This document shows positions 22,929 through 32,841 of a stretch of 32,841 nt of DNA, piece by piece (the first letter of the stretch is position 1; every line of letters starts with the position of its first letter). The position numbers and the translations under genes are program-made. Below the pieces are notes generated by a model, which made no database searches, was not told where the DNA came from, and saw only the letters and a program-made list of their open reading frames with translations. Origin of the DNA: Trichosporon coremiiforme. Lineage: Eukaryota; Basidiomycota; Tremellomycetes; Trichosporonales; Trichosporonaceae. The stretch lies in NCBI GenBank assembly GCA_039545355.1, contig BCJJ01000069.1, positions 1 to 32,841 of the forward strand, written 5' to 3'.

Positions 22929-25567
22929 ATGGCCGGCCCACCGCCCACATCTTCAAACATCCCAGCGGGCAGCTCCAAGCCCCCAGCTCCCCCTCCGCTC
23001 TCCCACCACACATCCGAGATGGCACAGCGATACGGCCGTGCGGATCACCTCGTCTACCACAACGAAGGTCCGGAGGGAGAGGTCACCAAGTTCCGGCATT
23101 TGTTCAAGCGGCCAGCTATCAGGCAGGTTAGTCACCTCGGGCATCCACCCGATAAGGTGGACTTCACTAACATTCGCAGTGGGTAGAGGACGGAAAGCTC
23201 TATCGCGAAGCAAACCCGCGCGAAGTGCCCCGTGTCGAGCTTTTCTTCGACCTACTCTATGTCGGAATCATCCACCAGCTCGCCGAGGCGGCCGTCGAGG
23301 AGGCGGGCGGATTGGCCGTTGGGCGTTTCATCCTGACTTTCTACCCCTCGTGGTCGATCTGGGAGGAGGCCAGACGGTATTCGAACGTCTCGGGACTTGA
23401 CGACTTGATGCACAGGCTATGGGTGCTTTGCGGCATGGCGTGTATGCTCGGATACAGTGTTAGCGCGTCCGCCATTGAGATCCACCCGGAGGGCGAGGAG
23501 CATGGCTTCGATCCCCGGCCTGTACACTGCGCTGCTGCCTTCTGGTTGATTATCAAGCTGACCCGAGGTGCGTTTCCCGAGATGGTCGTGAGCTAACGGC
23601 AGTTCTTGTTCTGTGGTACTATGCGATCCGACTCCCGAGGTTCCGCATTCCTCAGTTCCTGTCTGGATGCGCTACGCTAGTCCCGATGTTTGTGTACCTG
23701 GTACGTTGAGTTGGCGATACTTAGCTGACGGTAGCCTCTGATCTGGGTCAAGTCGCGCCCGGCGCAGATCGCTCTGGCCACGGTCGGAATCTGCCTCGAC
23801 CTGATTCGCGTCGACATGGTGTTCTTTCTGTTCGTCAGCAAGTTCCGCTCCTGGAAGGAGTGGCGTGCCAGCCGGGCTCGCGTCGCCGCTGGGGAGATGA
23901 GGGAGGATGAGGTCAAGCCGTTCAGCTGGAACCTCGCAAAGATGGGCAACATGGGTTTCGCAGTTCCTGGTGAGTCTCGGGGGAGGGGGTTGGCCAAAGC
24001 TAACGTCAGCCGTCAACATCGAGCACAGTCTTGACCGCTCTGGCGCCTTCGTGGTCATCGTGCTGGGTGAGATGGTGATGAATTTCCTGTACGTCGCGGG
24101 ACGTAACGGCACAGGCTTTGGCGCGTCTATTACGTACGGAAAGGCGGTCATGGGTCTCATGGTTGCCTGGGCCTTGAATTACCTCTACATGATTCCCGGC
24201 GAGGAGATCAACAAGTGAGTTTCTGCGCTCGTGCTGGGGCTGACATGTTAGCTACGAACACCCTCTCCGCCGCTCATGGCTCACTGGTGTGCTTTTCTCC
24301 TTCTTCCACTGGCCCCTTGTCGCCGCCCTCATTTTGGCGTCTTCGTCTGCCAAGGAGCTTCTGATGAACGAAGAGGCTGAGGCACCCGTGGCCTGGTATT
24401 GGGGCTGCGGCCTTGGCTTCGCCATCTTGTTCATGTCGGGTATCGACCTGCTGCACCGCAACCTCGGCAGCTGGAGCTCGCAAAGGATACCGAGGGTGAG
24501 TACGCACGGCGCATGGAATTCAAAGTTGCGGGCCTGGCCCGTCGACCACATCGGACACCGGACGTGTGGTGACAGCTTGTGACAGCTTTGGGTGATGCGG
24601 TGACTTGACGGCATTCGGCGCGGTTCGTGGCTGGGTGCGAGGCACTGTGGGGATGTGGTTGGAACGGAGAGGTGACCCACATGCGCCCATCTGTTGAGAT
24701 CGGTGACTTTCGGGGCGTCGCAACTGTCACCGGCATCACCCGTGGTGACTCGCGGAGACATTCGCTCCACGCCTTCCAACGTTCCTGAGTGCGAGCCAGA
24801 GCTTCGGTTGCGATCGAAGCGGCCCTCATGAGATAGCGTTGGGGACGGCATGGATCATGGCATGCCTTGCATGCCAGGCATCGCCAACGGCCCGTGTGGG
24901 GATGATCGATACTACTCTTGCCATCTTGAGTTATGCTCCTCGAGTGGGGATGACCTGGACGCTTGGGCTCTTACGAGCTCTGGCATCTGACGCTGGGTGA
25001 CAGTTTCGATGACTGGACGGGGTAGTGTTCTTCGACTGTTTTGCGCGCTCTGAACCAGTCTCAGCAGGTGCCACCCATCAGCAGACATTTTGTGACCAGA
25101 CTACAGACCCGTCACCGAGGTGTACCTGTCGGCCCCAGCTTCTGAACCAATGCTTCGTGCACGGGCATTCACATTGTATTCTGAAACTGACCGTATCGCA
25201 GCCCATTCGCCTCATCTTCAACTTCATTGGCGCCCTCGCCCTCATCCTCGTTCCATTGGCCTACCACGACCTCTCGACGACTGACATGTTCGGCATTGCG
25301 GTCGGTATCACCTGGGCCATCCTTATCGTGAACGTGGTTGGAATCCTGCCTTCGAAGAGCGCGCTGAAGAACCACGACCACACGAACCCCGAAGACCCCT
25401 TCCACCCCGAGAGGACACTGATGATCGAGGAGACGCTCCCGAGCTCGGGCATGCCGCGGAGCAGCATGACCTCGCTGCGTTCCAGAAGTAGCCACCAGCA
25501 CCCAGAAGCGTTCGCGGGGACTGAGCCTGTCGCGCACGCAGATGCGACAGGGCACAGCAAGGTGTGA
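22929..25567 (+). CDS. LtrA-family multi-pass membrane protein
   Basis: Low-temperature-requirement A (LtrA) family, first named in Listeria; the molecular function in fungi is unknown. Exons 22929-23126, 23180-23567, 23603-23700, 23735-23969, 24010-24214, 24252-24495 and 25202-25567 give 577 aa. Residues 1-66 are Pro/Ser-rich and cytosolic. The family signature follows at 82-94 (VPRVELFFDLLYV), then about ten hydrophobic segments. A second conserved block, NIEHSLDRSGAFVVIVLGEM, matches the usual IEHxxxRxGxFxIIxLGE pattern. The last 70 residues are polar and Ser-rich. Five introns are short (53, 35, 34, 40 and 37 nt); the sixth is 706 nt. Frame closes through all seven exons. The exon 6/7 junction (RIPR-PIRLIFNF) joins a loop to the next membrane segment, so I see no need for a hidden exon. 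An earlier Met would not be in frame; the Met at 23019 is a weaker alternative start. Confidence 0.88.
24496..25201 (+). other. 706-nt intron 6 of the LtrA-family gene
   Basis: GTGAGT donor and an ACTGACCGTATCGCAG branch/acceptor. It is about 18 times the usual intron length here. It holds a 10-bp direct repeat (GTGACAGCTT twice) near 24567-24590 and a perfect 7-bp hairpin GGCATGCCTTGCATGCC at 24859-24875. A 199-codon minus-strand frame covers part of it but continues antisense into the upstream exon and is not recognisable. Confidence 0.75.
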
Positions 25568-26380
25568 AGTCGCTGTCTTCGGAGTCCGGACGATGCGGTG
25601 CGAGGGCCGAATGGCTGAAACAGGGCGCCCAAGCGGCCTAAGCGCATCTCTCAAGTCTGATGGCCGAGCGGACGCTAGCTGAGCTCAAGATCAGCATCGA
25701 ACGGTGTGGCTTTTGCTGAAGGGCTCGGGCGCAAGGGTCCTCGCAGGAGGAACTGGTCGACGGTGGCGGGAGGGTGGTCGTGCACTGCGGATTCGACGAA
25801 GGCGGTAGACTCTGATGCAACCTCGTGCCTAATGTGACGCCGGGGCCACTCACCGTCGCACACTGACACACCAAGGAACATGACATCGGTTACTCAACCT
25901 GATGTCGCCAAAATCCGTTCAGGACGCGCAAGTCAGCAAGGCCACAGGCATGACGACCTCTGACGTGGCAGACGGACGATCGTGTCGAGCGAGGATGCCA
26001 ACATTCGTGTTGTTGTGGCGGATCTCGCACACTGCCAGCGATCTAACCCGAGTCCGCCTCGGCTCAACCGATATCTCGTCCTACACCCCAGAAATAAGGT
26101 TGCTCATTAACGTGAATTAGCGTGATGGCCAGCGACTACCCAGAGCCCAAGAGGCAGGTGGGCCAGTCCGGAAGCAGCAGAGTGTCAGTGATCGTGTTTC
26201 GTGTCCGACCTGGTCGGAAAAAGTAGTAACTCGCCGTCAGTCAGATTCGGCACAGATCGCTGTTTTATCTATGGACGGCGAGGTCGGTCCCTTATGGATC
26301 CCTAGTCTGGACCCCTGATTGCCTTGAAGGTTTCTGATGGCGGTCAGTCACACCTCCATTGTCTCGCGTCGCACGGCATG

Positions 26381-26425
26381 CCTGGCGTGCCCGGTGTGCC
26401 CGGCGTGCGCGGCGAGCCCGGCCCC
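26381..26425 (+). repeat. 9-bp-period GC-rich minisatellite, collagen-like if translated
   Basis: About five imperfect units of the form CCYGGYGTG/CGCGGCGAG. In the frame opened by the ATG at 26378 it reads as Gly-X-Y triplets (MPGVPGVPGVRGEPGP), and the frame then closes after about 33 codons. No signal peptide, splice extension or homologue is visible, so I treat it as a repeat and not as a gene. Confidence 0.55.
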
Positions 26426-27684
26426 TTGATCCTTGACCTGACCTTCCCTTTCAGGACTGGGAGCACGGAATGTCCTCTGATGTCTTAAGGCGATGTGCTT
26501 GGCATCAAGCCCTAGGTCGCTGGCGACGTGCCGCTGCGAACTCTTGACAAAGCCCTCGACCCCTGCCAGATTTGCAGGCATACGTGGTGTGGACGTGGGT
26601 GGGTGTGCGTAGACGTCCGCACTGGCATTCCGCTCACAACAACAATCTGTCACTGTGCAAAAGTGGGTTGCGGTCCTTCTCGAATAGGACTCGGAGAAAT
26701 AGAGCCTCCACCTACGCGCGCTGGCGTGCAGTGATCGTCAGATATCAGCCCGTCAGCCCATCAGCCTTGTGACGAGACAACACGGCTGAACCATGATCAT
26801 TATCTGGCGGTGTTAAAGCGGTTGTCGGCTCGTGTCGGCATCGTCTGGGCTGGTTTCCAGAACAACGTATCACACATTCCACGCCGCCACGGCCAAGCAT
26901 TGTGTCGAAACAGCGGGGCTTGTGGAGGGCGGTATGGCATGACGACCCGCCGAGAGGGGGTGACAGGGGTGCAAGCGAGGGAGGCAAGAGATCTGAGCGT
27001 AAGCGTATCATGTTATGGCGCATTGGATCCGTGTCGAGCCCCTTGCGGCCGGCGGCGCGGGGTCGAGGGTCGTGGATCTGGGGGTTGGTTACCGGATCCA
27101 ACCGGAGGAGATCGGCATACTCTGCGGCACACGCGAAAGTGGCCGATTGTGGGAGTTGGGTGGTGACCGAAAGGCACGCCAGGCACCCAGGAACGCAGCA
27201 CGGGGGCGGCCGATCCAGGGCTGGCAGGGTCGACAGGGCTGGGCACTGGATGTCGCCTCGGGCCCAAGTCCGCAGGTGGAAAGGCCACAGGTCACGAATG
27301 AGGCACCCACTCAAAGTCTTCGGAGTCCTCTCTCGTCCCTGCCCCCCTCCCTTCGCCGCGCCGAGCCCGTTCCCAAGCCGACATGAGTTTTATACAAATC
27401 ACAGGATTTGTATTTCGTGCATCGATGGACACCGGACTTTCACTCGCCAGCATCACCGCTGCGTAGCCGCCCGCCACCCCAAACCACTGCGCGGCTCATG
27501 GGGTTTTCCCTGCCCTTGCTTGCTACCTTGCTTGCTGCCCGCCCCAGCCCGCATCTGGACATGTGCATGGCCTGGATTATACATCAGACTCTGACTTGGT
27601 GCTGTTCCTGAGCGTCCACAACGTCCCGACCGTTGCCGGCCGGCCCCGGTCCTTTGCCCGTTTAAACGTTCAGACGACAGTGGC

Positions 27685-27713
27685 CAGCTGAGCAGCCTCA
27701 GCTGGCTCAGCTG
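27685..27713. promoter_or_regulatory. Cluster of three CAGCTG sites
   Basis: CAGCTG occurs at 27685-27690, 27699-27704 and 27708-27713, i.e. three palindromic E-box-like hexamers in 29 bp. They lie about 1.15 kb upstream of the bZIP start codon. Function is unproven; it could also be a simple imperfect repeat. Confidence 0.4.
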
Positions 27714-28867
27714 CTCGATGCAGGCCACGGGGGCCGCTGCAAGCTGCCGTGAATAGGTTTGTAACGTTTCGTGTCCTGGATCGCATCGAGGTAGTAGCGG
27801 TTGTGCACAGGAACGGATCAGATCGCGACCTGTCCCTAGCATGGGAGACGCCTGGGAGCCTCAGGCGTGGGCACTGCCCAATGTCAGTGTCCCTAAAGCA
27901 TTGAGCATTGACAGGCGAAAGAAACGAGCTCAAACGAGGCTCAGACGAGGCGCTCGAGGCGCCTGCGGGGGGCTGCGAGGTATCCGTGTACCGTACATGA
28001 CCCACACTTGGAACGAGCGCCGTCAAGCCCGAAAACAGAAGCCAGAAGCCTCCCAGGGTACTCCCAGAACATGGAGGCAAGTGCGGTGCATCATGAGGTA
28101 TTGCTCAGCCGGCGGCCTGGTGCCTGCTCACTACAGGAGCGTCAGCCGTGTCAGTCGCTGCGCTGTCGGCTCCTCGGCTCCTCGTTGTTCCCAGCGCCAA
28201 CAGTCGTCGTATACACAGTTGGTTGCAGTGCGGTGCATGCGGTGCGGCATCTCCCGCATTTCGCTGATTTAGATCGGGCCGCATTGGGTTTCGCTGGCTT
28301 GGGTTGGAAGGGCAAAGCTTAACGGCGTGGGACAGCTGAGCTCGGCCTAGTTTGGGGCCAGGAAGGAAGGTGATGGAGGGGCCATCGCTGAACTCTGAGC
28401 TCACGGGCTCGCTGGCTGGAGACCTGATTTGACCTGAGTACCTGGCTGGGCATGGCTGGCTTGCATCGAATCCTAAGGGTTCAGCGACGAAAGTGCAGGT
28501 CGAGTGTACCTCGTCAGGTCGGACCACACACCCACTCTCGGGGCACTCGGACGGTCGGTGCCTGTTCGGGGTCAACCGCTCATGATTGTCACTGGTACAC
28601 TTGTCCTGGACATCGGTTTGTCTCTCGCAACCTCTCCTATCCCGGACACCCCAGAACCCGTACATATACTCGGCCATCGCGATACCATCGAGTCCTCATC
28701 CCACCACACCCACGGTACATCCCTCACAATCACACATCTCGACCAGTGACTACACCCACACCACACATACTAGCCTAGAATCAGTTCGGTTTCGACTCGC
28801 ACTAAAGTAGTCTAAACCTTAACCAGCCTCCCCATCACACACGCACCTACCTCACCGCGCCAAGTAC

Positions 28868-29738
28868 ATGATGGCCTCCCAACTCCCTTCTCCTTCATCC
28901 TCCGCCTCCCTCTCTCCTCGCCAACCGACCTCTCTCGGCATGTCGCGCCATCCGTCGGACCACTCCGACCACTCGGCGAGCCCTAACGAGGAGCGGTCGC
29001 CGCTCGACATTCGCCGCGAGAAGAACAGGATCAAGCAGCGCAACCTTCGTCGTAAGTACCGCACTCTGCACACTACGGTCTGTGCTAAAGAAGTCATCTG
29101 CACTTGGAGATCAGAACTGACGAATCTTAGTCCGCCGTGCCAACCAGATGGCTAACCTCGAGGAGACCGTCTCGTCGCTGTCATCCAAGTCCAAGCAGCT
29201 CGAGGAGCGCGAGCAGGTCCTCGGCCAGTGGATTCGTCAGCTCGAGGAGGTCCTCCTTTCCAGGGGTGACCGCGACTCTGTCGACCGCCTTCGCCGCACC
29301 TACGGAGCTGAGCAGCCCCGCGACGCTCTCGCAACCCTTGCCAGCGCTGCTTCCTTCCAGGGCCGCCCCCGATGGGAAGACGACAGCCGCAAGCGCCGCC
29401 GCGAGGACGACTACAACGGTCACATCATGCGCAACCCCGGCCTTTCTGCCCCTGCTCACCCTTCCCACTCCCACCACTCGCACCCCGCCATGCACCAGCC
29501 GCCTGCCGGTCAACAGCAGCGCCTGCCCTCTCCCTCGCGCATGAGGATCGACCAGCTCGTCACCCCGCACTCGGGTCGTGACGGCTGGTGGGCCGACCAC
29601 GAGCAGAAGCCGCGTCTCCCTCCCACGCCGCACATGGAGTACGAGCACAAGCGTCTGTCTCCTATCCTCTCCGAGTACGAGAAGCCCCGACTGGCCGCTC
29701 TGCCGTCAATCCGCACTCCCTCGCCCTCGACAGATTGA
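28868..29738 (+). CDS. bZIP transcription factor with atypical basic region
   Basis: Exons 28868-29051 and 29131-29738 (79-nt intron) give 263 aa. The spliced product has exact bZIP spacing: Asn53, seven residues, Arg61, nine residues, Leu71. Leucines then recur every seven residues at 71, 78, 85, 92 and 99, forming a five-leucine zipper. The intron falls between Arg61 and Leu62, so the domain is only visible after splicing. The basic region (KNRIKQRNLRLRR) resembles the fungal NRIAQRNYR/Pap1-Yap class, but has Lys at the usual Ala and Leu at the usual Tyr/Phe/Cys. The N-terminus is Ser/Pro-rich. The C-terminal half is disordered: KRRRED at about 137-142 may be an NLS, followed by His/Pro/Gln-rich sequence and SP/TP sites. 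A second Met directly follows the first. It is likely nuclear; the targets are unknown. Confidence 0.88.
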
Positions 29739-30436
29739 AGGCCCATGTCTTCATCTAGCTCTTCGGGCACTCGCCCCACCTGGTCACCAGTGCAGCAGGT
29801 GCAAAGCATCAACATCAGGCTCTAACCAGGGCCGCGGAGACATTCATGTTCAACATTGACCGTTTTCTGTTTGCTCTAGTAGTCCCCCGCAGCATGGTGC
29901 AACCTTTTGGGCTCATTTTCCATCACAATTCCCCCCTCGCCACCCATTCAACCTTTCATCCACTCCAACGTCATCTGTCATCCTAAAAGTGAATAACATG
30001 TAGATCTGAAGAAGTATCAGTAGTGTAGTATTGATGTAATGATAATGCTCTTCACCCGTGTCGCAGTGATTGCAGCTGATCGAGTCTAACGTAGTGAGCG
30101 GGCACAGCGGGTGACTAACTCGGTGGTCTCGTGGTCGGGGTGACATACTCCGGCCGGCCGGCCCATTCTCGACCGCCTCGCCTCTCTCCTACTTCTCCCT
30201 TTCGACGCGAACGAAAAGCTTCGCAGTCTTTCCCGCTACCGAGGTTGGGGTTCTGCCGGTTGCGTTACCTTGACCGCGTCGGGTGGGCTCGCTCACCCTC
30301 CTCTGTTCTCCTGCGTATCTGTTCACAAGCACGTAGGTTCGCCGACGAAAAACCAATCCCGTCGGCACTGCTTGATTTGTATTAAACGGAAAGATGCCGG
30401 GATCAGGGACCGGATGAAGCAATGACGACAGGCGAT

Positions 30437-30579
30437 CCGGCCGGGGTGGCACCCAGTTCACCGACTCGGTTTCCTGATAACGGCTTATCAGCGGCCTGAT
30501 ACGCACTGATTGCATGCAACACCTATTTCTCTGGATAGAGAAACGTCTCGAGAACCACCAGCAGAAAGCATGCATGCAA
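30437..30579. repeat. Cluster of perfect short palindromes and hairpins
   Basis: In 143 bp there are CCGGCCGG (30437-30444), GGGTGGCACCC (30444-30454), ACCGACTCGGT (30460-30470), CTGATAACGGCTTATCAG (30474-30491, 7-bp stem, 4-nt loop), TTGCATGCAA (30510-30519), TTTCTCTGGATAGAGAAA (30526-30543, 7-bp stem, 4-nt loop) and TGCATGCAA again (30571-30579). The fourth also contains an inverted pair of TGATAA GATA-factor sites. No known RNA family is recognised. Confidence 0.6.
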
Positions 30580-32831
30580 GTTCTGAAGCAGGCTCATTTT
30601 AGAAAACTATCAGACGTGCTGCGAGGCAGTGGAGCGATCTCGGCTCGATGTCGCAAGCTCTAGAGCTGGAAAGACGATACATGGTTGCTCGAATTTGTAG
30701 AATGATCGCAAGATTCGTCCTGTGGGAGGAGTCTCTACAAATGATTTTGAAGGTGATATTGGAAATACAGCACGCATTTTCCACGCGAGGAAGCCGGTAA
30801 AGAAGGTTTGAAAGATGGTTGGCCAGAAGGTGACTCACTGATTACGCTACATTTCAGGGTCCGGGTGCCACCCGGGCATCACCCAAGGACTTTTTCGTCC
30901 GCCGCCCTTCGCCCTGGGATCAACGGGGATCACTCTTCCCTCTGGGAGCGCGCCAGCCCACAAGCAGCTGACGCGTTTGCCCGACTCGGCCAGGCCCGCG
31001 TCGCCAAGCCTGTGAGACCCCTTTCCCCTCCCTCTCGCTCCATGTGGCCCACGCTCCTCGAGTGTCCAGGCAGTGCTGTCGCCGCGGTATGTTCAACCTA
31101 AGCTTTATTAACGAGCACGCGAACACGCGACCTCAGAGCGCAGCAACGGGTATGACTCATGCGTACGGCAGTCGTCGACCTGCAGGTCTGCCGCAGGTTA
31201 CGGTTCGCAGGTCAACCAATCGGGCGAGAATTCCGAAGCAACGGCACATCGCTCGTCGGACAGAATCGTGAGCCGTGTCAAGGGAGTAGGTGCGCCAAAA
31301 GATCAGCATCCACTTTGGAGGAGGGCGTCTGGGCGGTGGTGGCGCCTGTCTCGCTAGGCTATTACCTGGCTGACACAATCCTCCAGCGCCCCACCCAAGT
31401 CCGATGGCCGAAGCTACTGCTCATCCTGCTGGAGTATATGGGACGAGATGGGCTCACGACCTCGTGTCGAGACTGTGGTCGCACGTTTGGAGCGGTGGCG
31501 GGGTGGTGATTAGAAGTGTCGGCGCTGGCAAGACACGGGTCAAAGCGGATCTTGGACCTGGCCCTACACCTCTGCTCCACCGCCCCGCAGAACGCTCAAT
31601 GTGCGGAACCACGACGCCCATCGAGGCGAAGCGCCCGTGCCGCACAATGGCGCTGCCGTCTGTGGCCGAGTTGAGAGTAGCCTCTCTCTGTTTATCGGCG
31701 CTGCCCACATTCTGCCTCGCGCCCCGAGGCAATCAGCTGACCAGAGGCTTCGACCATACGTGTCTTCCAGAAATGTCTGCCTCCACGAAGTAGTAGATGG
31801 GCGTACCGCGACATGGCAGGAACGCAGGAATCCGCTGCCACGCTGATGCGGTGTCTTCCCGGCAGACACTACAATATAACTATCGCCCCACGCGCAGTTG
31901 CGGTTTCGCCGCAGGCTTGACAAGCTTTGGGAGGGTTGCACAGGCATGCCGGGTTGGTGAGCTGCACGAACGCCCCCGAGTAATCTGCATTCCTCGGTCG
32001 CGGACATTCGTTCGCATGGCTTGACGCCCGTGGATTCCAGCTCCAAGGTACATCCCCGCCAGCCAGAGTCTGTCGGCCTACAGTGAGTGGAGCATCGTGC
32101 TCCATCACCCTGGGCTCCGATGTCGGGCTGGGGAAACGCCCAGCTCCTCAGATCCCCCTGCATTCTGAAGTGCCGCCTGAGAAATGTCTAAGAATCAATT
32201 GGTCGACGGAGCCACTCTCCCTCCCTGGAGGGACTCTCTCTGAGTTCTCGTCTGCTTCTACTGGCTGCGGTGACTCCTGTGCCAACTCTTAGCTCTCCTC
32301 CCACCGGAAACTGCCTGAACTACAATATTAACGTCATGACCAGCCTCAGCAGCTCAATGTACCTCCAGTTGTCCAGCATCTCGTTGGTAGGCGTCCGTTG
32401 GAACCCTAGGCACGACAAGACGTCAGGGAGCCGCAGTCCGTGCCTGACGATGTTATTCCAACATGTGTCCTTCAGATTCCATTGAGGGAGTTGCGGCCGC
32501 ACAGCTAGGCAGAGGGGCCAGCGTCCTGACATCTGCAGCTATGTGGCTGTATAGTCGCGCGCAAGTGCTGCGAGTTATGTACCTTTCATTTACTCAGGAG
32601 AGCGTCACCGTACGGCTGCTCCTATCATGGGTCATGCCCATAACGATCGTGGGAAACTTCGAAACTGGCGAAGGCTTTCTACGTAGCCACTGAGCTCGAA
32701 GCTGTAACACTGCTCGTCGCCGCGCTTCTCAGATCTGCGCACGCCCACAACGGCTGGGACTTGTTCCAGCGCGGGGCACCCTGCTATCGGAGACAGGGAC
32801 TGGCCTCGCCCGGGCGGAACGTGAGCTTTAA

Positions 32832-32841
32832 CCCCCCCCCC
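32832..32841. repeat. Terminal run of ten C
   Basis: The window ends TTTAA followed by ten C. A telomere at the right end of this strand should be G-rich, so this is not a telomere in the expected orientation. It may be a homopolymer or an assembly end. Confidence 0.85.

Larger units (their letters stand above)
25568..28867. other. 3.3-kb gene-free region upstream of the bZIP gene
   Basis: No supported gene. The largest frames (26902-27594 plus, 28105-28677 minus) are Arg/Pro/Gly/Cys-rich and match no family. Visible elements are a 9-bp-period GC-rich repeat at 26381-26425, three CAGCTG sites at 27685-27713, and repeated CTGGCTGG-type words at 28408-28470. The 28578-28867 stretch contains no ATG, so a leader starting there would lack upstream ORFs. 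The rest may be regulatory DNA of the bZIP gene or an undetected non-coding RNA. Confidence 0.6.
29739..32841. other. 3.1-kb gene-free right end
   Basis: The first few hundred bases should be the bZIP 3' region. No supported gene follows. The longest frame (31564-32163, minus, 199 codons) is unrecognisable. Elements seen: a palindrome-rich patch at 30437-30579, two TGACTCA sites at 30831-30837 and 31153-31159, and the terminal C run. No tRNA, rRNA or transposon was identified. Confidence 0.6.

Noticed and set aside
25655..25810. tRNA-like start: GTCTGA followed by TGGCCGAGCGG (A-box match) and a GCTGA/TCAGC stem around CTCAAGA
   Set aside because: No T-arm/B box of the GGTTCGANTCC type at a suitable distance, the anticodon loop would have 8 nt, and no TCAGAC closes the acceptor stem.
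26902..27594. 230-codon plus-strand frame upstream of the bZIP gene
   Set aside because: Arg/Pro/Gly/Cys-rich with no recognisable motif; overlapping frames of similar quality occur on both strands.
31564..32163. 199-codon minus-strand frame near the right end
   Set aside because: No family resemblance, signal peptide or splice context; length is not surprising in GC-rich DNA.
32827..32841. Possible telomere (TTTAAC followed by C run)
   Set aside because: A right-hand telomere on this strand should be G-rich TTAGGG-like, and there is no repeat unit.

Overview
The window reads as nuclear DNA of a basidiomycete yeast, most likely a tremellomycete and plausibly Trichosporonales. Evidence: GC-rich intron-containing genes, very short introns (mostly 34-46 nt) with GTRNGT donors and a CTGAC/CTAAC branch site a few bases before the AG, and best remembered resemblance of the S28, Smc5 and LtrA products to Cryptococcus/Trichosporon-type proteins. 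The assignment is by recognition only; no search was run.

Layout: (1) 1-97, a 10-bp tandem repeat cut by the left edge. (2) 230-1177 (-) and 5998-7224 (+), a divergent pair of secreted AA14-like copper monooxygenase paralogues, both 315 aa. One has no introns and the other has two long, strongly self-complementary introns; both carry the same 13-bp TATA element about 145 bp before the ATG. About 4.8 kb without a recognisable gene lies between them. (3) 7962-16893, a housekeeping block: cytosolic aspartyl-tRNA synthetase (DPS1, -), saccharopine dehydrogenase (LYS1, +), ribosomal protein S28 (RPS28, -), and the Smc5 ATPase (SMC5, +). (4) 16971-21427 (-), TRS120 of the TRAPPII tethering complex. 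(5) 22929-25567 (+), an LtrA-family membrane protein. (6) 28868-29738 (+), a small bZIP transcription factor with an atypical basic region, isolated by 3.3 kb upstream and 3.1 kb downstream of gene-free sequence. The window ends in a run of ten C.

How it fits together: DPS1 and LYS1 share a 330-bp divergent promoter with a perfect TGACTCA site and several half sites, as expected for general amino-acid control. RPS28 and SMC5 share a second divergent promoter. SMC5 and TRS120 converge with 77 bp between stop codons. The monooxygenase pair is probably an extracellular polysaccharide-modifying activity unrelated to the housekeeping block. No tRNA, rRNA, CRISPR array or intact transposon was found. 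Exon structures were derived by hand from splice signals, frame closure and protein conservation, and all nine gene models close in frame.
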